Below, one piece after another: positions 1-23,720 of a stretch of DNA of 64,000 bases (within the stretch, counting starts at the first letter, position 1; each line of letters opens with the position of its first letter). This stretch comes from Paralichthys olivaceus. Lineage: Eukaryota > Chordata > Actinopteri > Pleuronectiformes > Paralichthyidae. The notes beneath the pieces were generated by a model. It was not told the DNA's origin and ran no database searches. It saw only the letters and a program-made list of their open reading frames with translations. The translations under genes were made by a program, and so were the position numbers. The stretch covers positions 23,523,458 to 23,587,457 of the forward strand of contig NC_091096.1 of assembly GCF_024713975.1 (NCBI RefSeq), in the 5' to 3' direction.

Positions 1-12183
<12,183 letters not shown>

Positions 12184-14470
12184 AGCTGAGACAAGACGTC
12201 TCGTTGACAGACCAGTGAACATTATTACAAGGGCAGACGACTGAATGCAGCCGGTGCTGACCCTCAGACAGCATCAGGTGGTGCAGACTGACAGCCGCGT
12301 GCATACTGACTCCTGGACGGACTGAAATGATGGGACTGATGCAGTCAATGCAGTTGGACAAGTTAAAGTATTGAAACTGGTGCATTTGTGACAGACTTTG
12401 ACTATACAGAAAACTGAATTTATTTATTTACTTGTCTGATGTAAATGGTATCTGTATGGGATCATTTACTATCTTTGATGTGAAAATGTGTATCTTTAAT
12501 ATTACTAGCTATATATTAACACTGTACTATTATTGTAATTATTTAAATCCAAGCTAGTCTTTATATTAGTAACATTACAAAACCTATTGTACAGTAATTG
12601 TGTATGTACAGAGTGTGGGTTAGAGGCAGTGAATATGAAAACAACTATTTAAATAACAGAAGTATTTAACGTGAAGTTACAAACTACTGAAAGCCGTCCC
12701 TGTTGCTGTATGTTAGCCTTGTTTCTGTGTGTGTTTGAATTTGCTGTATATCTGCCTCCGATCCCACAGAACCACTTCTCCTCGTCCCTGTTTCCCTCCA
12801 CTTCACACTCCACATTGGCACATTAACCTGGAACAAAAAGAAACAACCAAAAAGTCCTGATGTTCTCATGTTGCCGTACAGGATCATTATACTATGTGAG
12901 ATGTAGCATACGTGTTCATGTTTGTGGTTTCACTCTCCAAGACTCTGTATGACAACAGCATTATCTTCCAGCACAACACTCAACATAAGAAATGCACAAA
13001 GAATGGATATTCATGGAATAGATATGATTCATGCAATTAAAATTCTATTATTCCAAATTCTGTGTGTTGTCTTAAGTTCAATGTGGTGATTTGTATCCTT
13101 TTAGAAGCATGTGAGAGCAGGAGAAATATGAGACTTGTAAATGTTAAATTGGTCACACAGGATTATAGCCAGCCATTCAAAAATAAGATGCATTATACAG
13201 AGAAACAGTTTGACTCCTGGATTTATGAACAAAGACAGAGACCAACACTAACAGATAAAACAGGAAGTTTATGATACTGATTTCCTCGATTGGTATTGAC
13301 AGTGAAAGAGCACTTTTTTCTGATTCATCACTGCAGTCCTTTAATATCAAGATAAAAAAGTATCAGAATAGATGAAGTGGAACAGAGACATCATCTGTTT
13401 TTATTCTGTATATGTTTCATCCTTGCAAAAAATGTTTGGCTTCTACATTGCCCACAATGCAACTTGAGAATCGGTACGTTGTGCTAGCAGCATGTAGCCT
13501 AGCTCCGACCAGAGATGAGTGAAAGGCCACAGAGGTCTGCTAGGTTCAATTGTTCTGGACACCATCTCCAGATCTTAAGTCTTCAGCCGACTCTAATGAC
13601 ATCACTTGAGGCAGTTTCTCAAACTGCACACAGCTCTCTCACGACAGACGAGACACTTTGGTGTGTCAAATCAACTGACTCCCCTTTAAGTAGACTGTGT
13701 TGACCAGATTCAATCTATCCACCATTTAATCATAGGCTAGAATTCAAGTTGCTCTGCAAAGTTTTCCAATATACAAAACACTTATGTACATGTTCAGTGT
13801 TTCCACAGAATCTCCTCATAATACATTTGCAAAGCAGAAATTTAAACCCTGCATCGTTTACATCCATTGCTAGTGTGAACTCTTCTTCTTCTCTGCCTTT
13901 GTTGGCACACGACTGCTATGCTGCTTTGTGTTACCACCACCAACCGTTGGACACAGGAAAAGCCTGAAGCCCGGGGCATTGATGTGAACTGCATTATATA
14001 AAAAAGAACCCAAATTTGTTTTACAAAAAGTGGTCAAACTTTTGTGGATTTGGGAAAAGAGAGTAGTACCACAACAGTACTTAGTATTAGTAAAGACCTC
14101 GGAGTTAAAAAATAAGGAAGGGAAAAATCTGATTGTTGAACTCTTCATTTTAAATTACACATTATCTTAATAATCTTTGGCACATAAAATCATACCGTAC
14201 ATTAAAATACAAGGGTGCGAGAAAATGGGACATTAGATTGAAAGCCGTTAGCCCAGAAATATATTACTATATACACTCTTTTTTTAAATTGTAAAACAAA
14301 TAATAAATATGAATCATTCCAATTGGAATATGGTCAACATGTGTCATTAGCAGTAATGGCTTTCTACAGTCACCCAGTGTAGTCTTTGTTAACAACAATC
14401 AAACACAGCATATTAGTCAATGTGATGTGAGTGTGTCACCAGACGGACAAACTGAGACTGGCTGGATATG
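12184..14470. other. Convergent 3' regions of slc4a5 and ogfod2
   Basis: Tail-to-tail interval. The + strand side is the slc4a5 3' UTR, ending near 13055 if the ATTAAA at 13036-13041 with downstream TTCTGTGTGTTGTC is used. On the minus strand an AATAAA (read as TTTATT at 13399-13404) is a candidate ogfod2 poly(A) signal, giving a 3' UTR of about 1.1 kb. No reading frame here resembles a protein. Confidence 0.5.
13036..13041 (+). terminator. Candidate slc4a5 polyadenylation signal ATTAAA
   Basis: ATTAAA about 850 bp after the slc4a5 stop, followed within 20-30 bp by a GT-rich tract (CTGTGTGTTGTC), the usual layout of a cleavage site. It is the best candidate I found before the facing ogfod2 gene. 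Confidence 0.5.
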
Positions 14471-17400
14471 TTATGTCAGCACACAGGAAACGTTGAGCAG
14501 GGGGTCTGAGTGTTTGGTGAACCCGTCAGCGAAGCCCTCTCCTTCCACCAGGGTGGGCTTCCTGTTGCACATGGGGCACAGTTTGTTGCGTTCCTGCGAC
14601 GCTCTCATCCAGAGGATGAGGTTCCAGCGCTGGCCGGAGGAGATGGGCAGGGCGCCGTGCATTTGTTGGCCACGGTGGAGGAGGCCCTCGGTCACCCTGT
14701 GCTCAACCTCTGAACACTCCGTCTCACTCAAAGGAACCTGCAGCAAATCCATGGCCATGAGAGTATTTGTACACCATGGAAAGCTTTTGGACTTTGATAA
14801 GCAGGATTTATCATGTCCGATATTTTTTATGTCCATAATTTTTCACCTCAAAACGGCATCACTTGGAACAGCATTTTTTTTTTTCAATAATAAAATCATA
14901 TATAAATCAGACTAGATTGACAGTGGCTTGATTTGATATTTTACTTAGGGTCAGCTAAATGGAATTTTATGTAATGTAATATCATAAATATAAATTTTGC
15001 CAGAATCAGATTATCAGATCACTTATTTTGATTGGTCCTCCTTATGTAGTAACTTCTCGTCATTTAGAAACTGCATTTCGTTGCTTTGTACTTGTGACAT
15101 GTGCACTGACAATAAAGTTGAATCTAACCTAATCTATTTTCAGTAACGTTAAGAATTCCAATACACTATTTATAGTGTAATAAAGAAAAATAGATATAGT
15201 CACCTGTCTCATGTCGCCAAAATAAAGGTTTCCCTCAGTGAAGTCCTTCCCCAGAGAAACGTTGAGGGTGACCTCTGCGTTGTCATAGTGGTAGCTCAGG
15301 TCCAGGTCCTCATTCATGTCATATTTGACCACAAAGGCTTTGTGGCTGTCCAGACAGCGCCCCCCGCAGTCTGGGTACAGCAGGGAGGTGAGTGAATGTA
15401 GGTACCGCTCACGGAGAGGCGTGAAGAAGTTCTCGTCAAAGCCCAGTTCATTCAGGAGGATCTGGGGAGAAAAAATGAGAAGAATATAATGTCTAGATGA
15501 GGACTGGGTGATATGATGATATACATTTTATTACAATAAAAAAAATCTTAACCAGGACCTTGATAAAAGTTGCTCTATATTATGAAATATCATTTATTTC
15601 GTTGTACTGCAAATTACCCTCTTATGCCAATATTTTCCCTCATTTACACAGTGCTCTGTGCACATGACAGCAAGCAGCACGAACAAACATGGAGGACTGA
15701 CCGGAAAACTGTATTTATGCCACAAACTGGTCCCCACAAAAAGTTCAAACACCACACAGTGTGCAGATGAGAGACACACAACTATAGTCCCTCGTGTTAA
15801 AAACATACTCTTCGCCCAGACGCTGCTGGAGGCTTTTGCCCACAGCACAACATATGGCAAAGAATCATCAAAATGGAAGCACATAACATTTCTGTGGTAA
15901 CTGATGTCTGAGTAAGAGGTAACAATAGAGCTGCTTTCAGACAGGCACTGAGCTCTGTGTGAGGGGCTGCATGAGAGAACACAAATGTCTGAGTGAGAGG
16001 TTCCAGACTTTCTCCAGGCAGCCCCCCCCAGTAAGAACTTCCCGAGAGCTCACACCATGAGATCCACTGCAAGATTCACTGTTAGCGTGTGGGTGTTGAT
16101 GACGTATCTAACACGCGACAGACGCTAAAAGTGAAAAATAAATAAATAAATAAACCAAATAAAGATGAAACATTAAAGACTAAAAGAGCAGTGACAAGCT
16201 GGAGTTTAAATTCATTTATTACCCCATATTGGTTCATGGTGTTGGGTCGTCCTTTAGGTGCTGAGGACTGCTCAAAGTGCTCCAGCTCCTCCACCAGCTC
16301 CTCACAGAAGCTTTTCTCAAACACAGGGAAACGATACACCCTCGGAGCTAAAACAGAAAAACTGGAATAAATCATTGATGCTCAGAGTAACATTTTCATA
16401 CACGAATATATCGTTGTTCAATTCAAGATTCAAGAGATTCAAGATGTTTCATTGTCCTGTACACAGCAGATAAACACAGTTTACAGCATGTAATGAAATT
16501 CTTAATTTGTTTTTCAATCTCCCAGCATACAAATATTATAAAATAAAATAGTATTAAAAGAAATAGAAGAAATATATAGAAATAGAAAATAGTGCAAGTA
16601 ATTCTTTATCTAGTAATCTGTGACAAGTAGCCTCAAGTGTTTCTCATATTTCACACCTAAAATTAACCGTATTGTTGATTTCTGAATTTCTGAACCCTTT
16701 GAAGAAAATAACTTATTAAACTTCGAATTCAGTCCACTGTTTTTTATTATTTCATGAAGTCATCTTCTTTGTGAATTGTACCAGTTGCGATGGGATCACT
16801 CAGGACGGAGGTTAAGACCAGGTCTGATTGGGGTCAGAGAGGAAATGAAAAGCACTCTCTGGCTCACCTGCCTCTGCATCCAACACGTCTAAGAGACCTT
16901 GTTCACTGGCGGTGCTGCTTCGACAGTACTCGACAATCTGCTTGAACTTTTGAGTGAGGTAAGACTCCTGTGGAGAGGCGGAGCGCAGATGTGTCTCAGC
17001 GAGGCGTTAATGACCCAATACAAATGCACCTATGAGCAGGGAGGGGTGCAGTAAATACCCGCAGCTGGTAGACATGAGGATGGAGCGGCTGGTAAGTGTC
17101 TTTTATAACAGCAGCTCTCTCAGCAGACACCACACTGAGACGCCTTCGCCTGTCGACTTCCTGTGAAATCTGAGCAGAGCAGACACGCACTTCAGTTACA
17201 GTCCAATACAGACGCATCGTTTTAATTGGAGAAGATACAGAATAAAATATAATTATGACTTAATTTCCTTGTTATATCAGGATGTCTCTTTTTGTGGAGG
17301 TCAGACAGGAAGAGGAAACCAACTCAACATTCAGCGGACCACAACAGTTTGATCACAGTGAGATTAAAAAAATGATATTGTAAACTTAAATTGTTATCTC

Positions 17401-18306
17401 TAGTAAGAGTAATATTAATAATGGCATTCACTACTGATCAACTTAACAACAAACAAGAAATTGGACATATTTAACAATGTTTTGTCCAATAGTGATTCAT
17501 TCAAACATAAACATCCCAAAAACAAATATTACTAGTATGGATTTTATTTTGTGTGCGTGTACCCAGGCTTCAGCTCCTACAGTCAGTGGAACATATCATA
17601 GTTTAAAAATCAACCCCACAGTGCTCTCAGGAGGGCGGGATATGTCATGACAACACTGTTTCCAAATGACCTGAGACTAATGTATCTGTGTGGTTGATTT
17701 ATCTGTCAAGATCTCCATCTAATGTCTTGTTATGTCCAACCAACACATTAAAATCACAGGTAATCAATTAATCAAATTTCATTTTTATGGCCCATATTCA
17801 CAAATCACAATTTGACATCCTAACAATTTTTATTTATTTATCAACAAATCAATGACATGCTCTGTGGAAGCTAATATGATCTCAGTCACTCAGCTCCATA
17901 TGGTCGGAAATGTACAAGTGGATGATTGACTTTGAACTAACTAACTGTAGTCAGATTAACACGAACCATAACTTTAACACCAGAAATTATGTTTTGCATC
18001 AGAATCAACACACACACACACACAGACACACACACACACAGAGACACACACACACACAGAGACAAACACACACACACACACACTCTTTGTTTGTTTGTTT
18101 GTTTATTTGTTTATGACAGAAGCTATTGCTCGGTATCAGTGTTGTTATGCCTAAAGTATAACACACACACACAGACACACACACACACAGAGACACACAC
18201 ACACACAGAGACAAACACACACACACACACACTCTTTGTTTGTTTGTTTGTTTATTTGTTTATGACAGAAGCTATTGCTCGGTATCAGTGTTGTTATGCC
18301 TAAAGT

Positions 18307-18338
<32 letters not shown>

Positions 18339-18620
18339 GCTCCTACCTCTTTGAGCACATCCTCAAACTGTTGGTCTGTGACGCAGCCGAGTCTCCTGAG
18401 CAGCTGTGGACAACATTTCACATGAAATCAAAGACGTGAAGCTCCTGTGGCTCCACGTGTTCCCTGTGAATAGTAAACGTGACGAACCCCCACTCACAGC
18501 CTGGTAGTCCTGAGAGAACTGCTGCTCTGACACGAAGCGAACATGGAGTCTGAAGTCCTGCAGGAAAATGTGATCGGAGCTGAAGCAGCTGCACATGTAA
18601 AAGTCCGCCTCGTCCTTCAT
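14471..18620 (-). CDS. ogfod2: 2-oxoglutarate and iron-dependent oxygenase domain-containing protein 2
   Basis: Complete minus-strand gene of seven coding exons: 18620-18498, 18403-18347, 17169-17059, 16967-16868, 16347-16223, 15461-15204 and 14737-14471. Phases close to give 346 aa (human about 350). The protein starts MKDEADFYMCSCF. The catalytic half shows the family pattern EELEHFEQ...PKGRPNTMNQYG, then the iron-binding HxD at H230/D232 (SYHYDNAEVTLN), the distal His probably H285 (QQMHGALP), and the 2-oxoglutarate-binding Arg R295 (GQRWNL). The C-terminal CPMCNRKPTLV and GFADGFT are also family marks. It is a predicted Fe(II)/2-oxoglutarate dioxygenase; its substrate is not established. 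All expected active-site residues are present. Start chosen because MKDEADFYMCSCF aligns with the family N-terminus. Confidence 0.95.
15060..15137 (+). repeat. LINE/SINE-type 3' tail fragment
   Basis: The segment CATTTCGTTGCTTTGTACTT followed by TGACAATAAAGTTGAATCTA and a short TCTAACC-type tail resembles the 3' end of a retroposon common in fish genomes. It lies just outside the penultimate ogfod2 exon, in the intron. Only the tail is present. Confidence 0.55.
15926..16078 (+). mobile_element. Fragment of hAT-like repeat family 2, copy 1
   Basis: Begins GAGCTGCTTTCAGACAGGCA and carries AATGTCTGAGTGAGAGG and ACTTTCTCCAGGCAGC, shared with the longer copies at 22993-23515 and 43319-43712. It is a short, non-coding, incomplete copy in an ogfod2 intron. 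Confidence 0.65.
16425..16600 (+). repeat. Interspersed repeat fragment (retroposon 3'-end type)
   Basis: Contains ATTCAAGATTCAAGAGATTC, TTTCATTGTCCTGTACACAG and TGTAATGAAATTCTTAATTT, a pattern seen at the ends of fish retroposons, followed by AT-rich decay. It lies in the ogfod2 intron between 16347 and 16868. Confidence 0.45.
17775..17830 (+). repeat. Interspersed repeat fragment
   Basis: TTTTTATGGCCCATATTCAC followed by AAATCACAATTTG resembles a widespread fish repeat. It is short and in the ogfod2 intron between 17169 and 18347. Confidence 0.4.
18009..18342 (+). repeat. 149-bp tandem duplication inside CA-rich sequence
   Basis: Two apparently identical units with a period of 149 bp (the first CAGACACAC block at 18023 and the next at 18172). 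Each holds CA blocks, a TTTG/TTTA tetranucleotide run, and a unique core starting ATGACAGAAGCTATTGCTCG (18113 and 18262). A third partial CA tract follows to 18338. It lies just 3' of the second ogfod2 exon on the minus strand. Confidence 0.9.
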
Positions 18621-19405
18621 GTCTGCAGCTGATCGCGCTCAAACACAACAGGAACACATGACGGCGGTATGACGACTTCTTCTTCCGTCAACAACAAACA
18701 CAACACTGCCTGTTCAAGCCCTCCAAAATAAGAGCGTCGTCTCCACAAAGCCACCATTGATTACATCCGACTATCCCTCCAAACTTAAGACCTAAAATCG
18801 AATTGACATCCACAGAACTAATGCAGCAAACTACACACTACATTAAATGAGGTCATTGTGCTCGTTCACACTTTATTTATGTATTCTATTTCTCATGTAT
18901 TTCTTTTTAGTTACGATAAAACTATTATAGTTTGCTCCCAGGCTCATATCAGAATAATATAACGTAGTGTAATAATGGGCCTAATTCACAAAACATTTAT
19001 GTAAAAGAAATGTCCTTTTAAAACTTACTTACGCAGTTTTTTTTTTACAAATTTAATTTGGATTTGTTCTTATGCAAGAACAGAATCTGTACACACTCAT
19101 GAGCAGTGTTATGCACACTTGACTACTGACATGTTCGTATGTTTTAGAAATGATGTCAAGTGTCTCAGAGATGTTACATACATGGACATGTTGAAGAGGA
19201 GTAAACTTATTCGGAAAACTGTTGCCCATCTCTTGGTTTTACACACGTATGTTTACATGGTTTTACAGCTCTTAGTTGTAAACTGAATGGAACGTAATAT
19301 TAAGTATTTAATGCCCTGCAGTTTCAGTTTGGTCATTTGACAACATTTTATTTTGAAGATGCTCGAGGAAGCTGCCAACATCCTTTGTGTAACAGTTAGT
19401 TGTTC

Positions 19406-19424
19406 ACTGCCCCCTAGTGGTCAC
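19406..19424 (-). promoter_or_regulatory. CTCF-like motif, minus orientation
   Basis: The minus strand reads GACCACTAGGGGGCAGT, matching the vertebrate CTCF core CCASYAGRKGGCR at every position. It lies about 320 bp upstream of the gin2 start codon. Motif match only; binding is not shown. Confidence 0.6.
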
Positions 19425-19483
19425 GGCCTCTACCTACAACAGTCCAGGTCTAATAAGACGGGCTGTCAGGAGGAACTACACTT

Positions 19484-19502
19484 TACCACCGAGGGGCGCT
19501 AG
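19484..19502 (+). promoter_or_regulatory. Weaker CTCF-like motif, plus orientation
   Basis: The plus strand reads ACCACCGAGGGGCGCTAG. Against the common CCACCAGGGGGCGCTA form it differs at two adjacent core positions (GA in place of AG), so affinity is uncertain. It points the opposite way to the motif 80 bp upstream. Confidence 0.35.
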
Positions 19503-19724
19503 AGCAAAACAAACACACCGGTTTAACTCAAAGGCAGAAGAAGAAGAGAGGCGACAGACACGCTGCATCGGCTCCATCCTGATGTGACTTTGTTGTGGAT
19601 TATCTGAGTTCGTTAGCCGCAGCTAGCGCAGCAGCTCAATATGCGGCTTAGCGTTAGCCTCGTCTGTGTCCACTGACGTGCGAGCTGTCCGTGTTCTGGA
19701 CCGGCGGGAGACGCGGGAGTCGAC

Positions 19725-22700
19725 ATGTTGAACGTGGAGTCGCTGCAAGTTGCCGAGGAGGAGGTGGTGGAGTCCAGCTCCAACAAACTCGGGGACATTT
19801 ACACTTTCGTGGCCAAAGGCTGCTTCCCTCAGACGATGACTCCCATCCGGAAGAAGAACCTCAAAAGATACGCACAGAAATTTGTCATTGACGGTAAGGG
19901 TTGTGGCGGAGGAGCTCGTCTTTTCACATCGCCGGACCTCCATGCAGAAAACCTTCAAAAATGAAAACCACCCAGATAGTGTGGACGTGGGAATCATCCA
20001 GGACATGTCGTAATATGTGTCGTGAACCTGTAGGAGACTTGGGTTAATTCGGCCGACTCACTCAGTGTCCAACTAAAACCAGCATCTACACCAGGCTCAT
20101 TTTAACTTGCACAACTGGCTCTCGATGCTTGCTGAGTGTTTGTGTTGTGGACCATAATGTTCAAACTACCTTTTAAAAGTTCGCATTTTCTGCAGATCGG
20201 TGGTGTAGTGTGGATGCTGAACTGCTCAATGGACATCAGCTGGTCTTTGCAAGTTCACTTCTATGTTTAAATCAGATGAGCAAGACATCTTTAAATACAA
20301 ACATGTTTGAAAGAAGTGTGGGGTAATGTCCTCTCTGTACACCTGATGTGTTGCGTATCTGTGTTTGGCAGTAAAGACCCCTGCAAAGTCTTATCGATCA
20401 ATGTCCAGAGTCTAACTCGTCCTCCCTTCATGTCTCCATCCAAGAGGGCAAGCTCTACTATGTGGGACCCAAGAAAGAAGAGAAGAGGGAGGTGGTGATT
20501 GAGGCAGAGAGGAAGAGGCAGATTTTCCTCGACTGCCACTTCAACGACATCGGTCATCACCTTGGCCAGAAGAAGACCGTCCACCGGATCCAGAGCAAGT
20601 ACTACTGGCTGGGCATCATCAAGGATGTGGTGGACTGGGTACGTAAATCTTTATGAGACTCACTAAGCACCGTCCTGATAAAAATGGCCTCTACACTAAC
20701 GGTATTCTGCCTGTTTCAGATTAAAGTGTGTGACACCTGTCAGCACACGGAGAGGAATAAAAACCTGGCACGGACTGTTCGGCCAATCAAAGTGGACGCA
20801 CCGTGGGAAATTGTTGGGATTGACATTTTAGGTTTTTAACTCAATTAAATGGTCAAATAACATTTTCATCTTTCTCTTTTAATTTCTCTCCACATTTTGA
20901 TGCCTGTTTCTCTCTTCTCTCATCAGGACCTTTCCCTGAGACCCAGCAAGGCAACACCAACATTATAGTCCTCATCGATTACCTTAGCAAATGGCCAGAA
21001 GCGTTTCCAGTAAAAAAGACGGACGTGTTCTCTGTTGCAAGATGCATCTCTAACTGTATATACAGGTAAAAACAGATCTAGAACAGCCACTGATGTTGAA
21101 ACAAGGGGTTGATATAAATAATATGATAAAATCTGATTATGCTGATATATTTAGATTTAAACCTGCTAATATGTCTTATATTGGGCTGTAAATCTAAATC
21201 TAAGTCCAACCCTCAAAATGAAAATATATTGTGACCTGAAAAATGTTTAACATATCTGTTTGTTTTGTGTAATGCTAATGCACTTGGCCTATTCCCCTTT
21301 TTCCCGTTTTATATTTTAAAAAATTAGGAAAAAAGAAAAAGAGAAGACGCACTCAAAAAAGAAAGAAAAATCAAAAGTAATTTCAAATGCTTATACATAC
21401 TACTGCTTCCCTCTTTCTCTAGATAACTGGCTAATTAAAAAAAATCATACGTAATCAGCCAACTCAATCTTCACACGTCACCCATGTTACATTTATTATA
21501 CAAAATCCATATCTGTTTTTATCTGACAAACTGAGGATTATGCAGTTCACAATAACCACAAATACTGTTCTCTTTTCAACCAGGTTCGGTGCCCCTAAAA
21601 CTATAGTGTGCACGCAGAACGTTGACTTCTGTGATGAGGTGAGATGTGAGTCACAGACTTAACATAAGAAATATGAACTGATTACAGGTTGTAGCAGTGT
21701 TGTTGGTCAGTTGTGCCAGTGCACATGTAGTACAGCTGTTTCTTTCCCCTCCAGGTGACTAAGCTGCTGTGCGACAGATGGAGCATCGTGCAGAAGATTT
21801 CTCCTTTGGATCAACCTCAGCTCAACCCGCTCCATGACTGCACGAGTGTGTTACTGAAGGAAGCTGTTGTGCAGATGGTAACAGAGAAGCAGGGCGAGTG
21901 GGACGACTTCCTAGACCCTGTGCTGTTTTTGTTCCGGACGTCCACCAACCCCACGACCAAGTTCACCCCGTACTCGCTCATGTTCAACAGGAAAGCAAAT
22001 TTACCTAATGAGGTGAGAGAGCGAAAGATCCCCTTCTAACTTTGTTTTGGTGTCTGTTTATTTAATGTAATTTCCTCTCCTCCAGACGACACTAAGCCTG
22101 GTGAATTATGACGATCTTGAGCAGGATATGTATTCCTCAAAGGAGAAGGCCTCTACATTTATGACAATAATGCAGGAGCAGCAGAACTCTGTCAAGCAGC
22201 TGGTAAGTGACAGTTTTACCATTCACTACTACCCCTGTGTGTGTACAAGTAAACTCAACAACACATGACCAGATGTAGGCATACCTGGAGGGGGAAGTCA
22301 ACAAAACTTCCTTTGAAAAAACACATTTTCTCTGCAGATAAGATTGTCCTTTATTTGTCCTACTATGGAGAAATTTACCATGTTACAGCAGCTAAAGAGG
22401 TAATCGTGAAATACACAGTAAAGTTAATAAATAAGTTAAAAAAAAATTATATTAACACAAAAAACTATTAAAAAAATAGAACTGTGTACTATATGAACAA
22501 ACTCTATACAGTGTAACAGTAATAATATTATATACAGTGTAACAGTAATGATAATATATGCAGTTTAACAGTAAAAATAACAGTAAAGGTTGGAGTGAGA
22601 GAGACAATCTATGCTATGTATTGATCAGAAAAGGATTCTGTGTTTCACTTCCAGGTTGTATCCAATATGAACATTGCCTACAAACAAGAGAAGAAGAAGA

Positions 22701-22912
22701 AGGCAAAGCGCAGGGCACCCAGCATGCCCTCAATGACTTTTAAGATCGCAGATCCTCTGTTCGGTGGAGGAGACTCGCCCTCACCGAAAAAACTGAAAGA
22801 GAGTTTATATTTGTCTTTCCCCGTTGAGACAGTGCTGGCCACCGAGCAAAGCAGCTCGGAGGACATTAAGGCCGAGTTGGCGTATCACCTGACTGAGTCT
22901 GATGTCCACTGA
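19725..22912 (+). CDS. gin2: Integrase-derived host gene, GIN2-like (GIN transposon/gypsy-type integrase)
   Basis: Eight coding exons: 19725-19893, 20445-20638, 20720-20831, 20927-21065, 21584-21638, 21755-22012, 22086-22202 and 22655-22912; all junctions keep frame, giving 433 aa. Order: N-terminal arm; HHCC zinc-binding module (H88, H94 or H95, C125, C128); integrase core with the first catalytic Asp kept (D156 in IVGIDILGPF), the second position occupied by Thr (T215 in IVCTQNVDF), and the Glu region reading NPLHDCT (residues 247-253) with no Glu. A WDDFLDPVLF...TPYSLMFNRK block matches the family end of the core. A basic stretch (KKKKAKRR, 361-368) is a possible nuclear signal. No gag, protease, reverse transcriptase or long terminal repeats flank it. 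The open, multi-intron frame indicates a domesticated gene, probably DNA-binding but not catalytic. GIN1 is the nearest human relative; GIN2 rather than GIN1 is my inference. Confidence 0.82.
22335..22480 (+). repeat. Retroposon-tail-like repeat in last gin2 intron
   Basis: GCAGATAAGATTGTCCTTTA followed by TGGAGAAATTTACCATGTTACAGCAGC resembles a repeat common in fish, then AT-rich decay. It precedes a separate short tandem repeat at 22500-22590. Confidence 0.5.
22500..22592 (+). repeat. Short tandem repeat (about 30-35 bp period)
   Basis: Three diverging units built on TATACAGTGTAACAGTAAT, about 60 bp upstream of the last gin2 exon, near the presumed branch-point region. Confidence 0.7.
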
Positions 22913-23720
22913 GACGCATTGTTTGAAAAGAATAGAGAGGAGACGCATTGTCGGAGCACGGATACAGGACATGAGCTGTCTGAGGACCGTTGCTCAGTCA
23001 CTTGAGCTGCTTTCAGACATGCACTGGACTTCGCAGTTCCTCCGTATTTTCTCCGGAGGAGGTTCATGTGTGAACGCAAATGTCAGAGTGAGAGGCTCTG
23101 CAGTTTCTGTGGACTTTCTCCAGGTGGCCTTGTAGTAGAAAGTCTGTAGAAAGTCAGGAGAATCCGATTTGAGAACACAGCCGGTGATCTCTGCTGGAGA
23201 GCGAGTGGGGGTGTGATGACGCTTCTAACTATCTAAATATCTCCCGGTGAAAAAGCGATGTCATACTTGAAGAAGACACCAACGAAGATGTCAAGAGAGT
23301 TTGTGGTGATAAAAGCCGACGCCAGTGTCTGTGTGTTGTAAAGAAAATCATGTGATCTCCACAGCGGAGTTAATACGTCACTTCCTGTCTCTCCCTGCTG
23401 CACCCGGCTGCTCCACCTCTCGTCTGAATAATGTGGAGGATTTGATGCTGTTGTGAATGTGGCTGTGCAGAGAACCACCCGCTGTGTTGTGCATGTGTGA
23501 AAGGCAAACTATGGGTAAAGTCCAGACCCAATGTTCCAGACTTTACCTGCAGGTTGATGTTTCACATGTAGATGAATCTGCACAGGGAAACAGAATCCAC
23601 TGGCCAAGGAAACGGCAGCAATCATTGATCCCATGAATGTAATGTTAATTTATTTGTTTTTACTTTGTTGTACAGTATATTTTTACTCTGCAATACTTGA
23701 CAATAAAGGTATTGTTTTTT
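22913..23720 (+). other. gin2 3' UTR with candidate poly(A) signal
   Basis: Sequence after the gin2 stop. AATAAA at 23702-23707 (GACAATAAAGG) followed by a T-rich run is the likely poly(A) signal. Most of this UTR is occupied by a copy of hAT-like repeat family 2. Confidence 0.5.
22993..23515 (+). mobile_element. hAT-like repeat family 2, copy 2
   Basis: About 520 bp starting CTTGAGCTGCTTTCAGACAT and ending around GTGTGAAAGGCAAACTATGG. It is alignable by eye with 43319-43712 (shared AGATGACATT/GATGTCAAGAGAG and GTGTGTTGTAAAGAAAATCATGTGAT-type blocks) and partly with 15926-16078. It is non-coding and its borders are approximate. Confidence 0.65.

Larger units (their letters stand above)
18621..19724. 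promoter_or_regulatory. Divergent intergenic region of ogfod2 (-) and gin2 (+)
   Basis: A 1.1-kb interval between two outward-facing start codons, so both promoters should lie here. The part next to gin2 (about 19490-19720) is GC- and CpG-richer than its surroundings and has no TATA box that I could identify. Two CTCF-like motifs lie at 19406-19424 and 19484-19502. The central part is AT-rich with no recognised repeat. Confidence 0.55.

Noticed and set aside
18005-18333. Cys/Val-rich frames on both strands
   Set aside because: CA-repeat translation in an ogfod2 intron.
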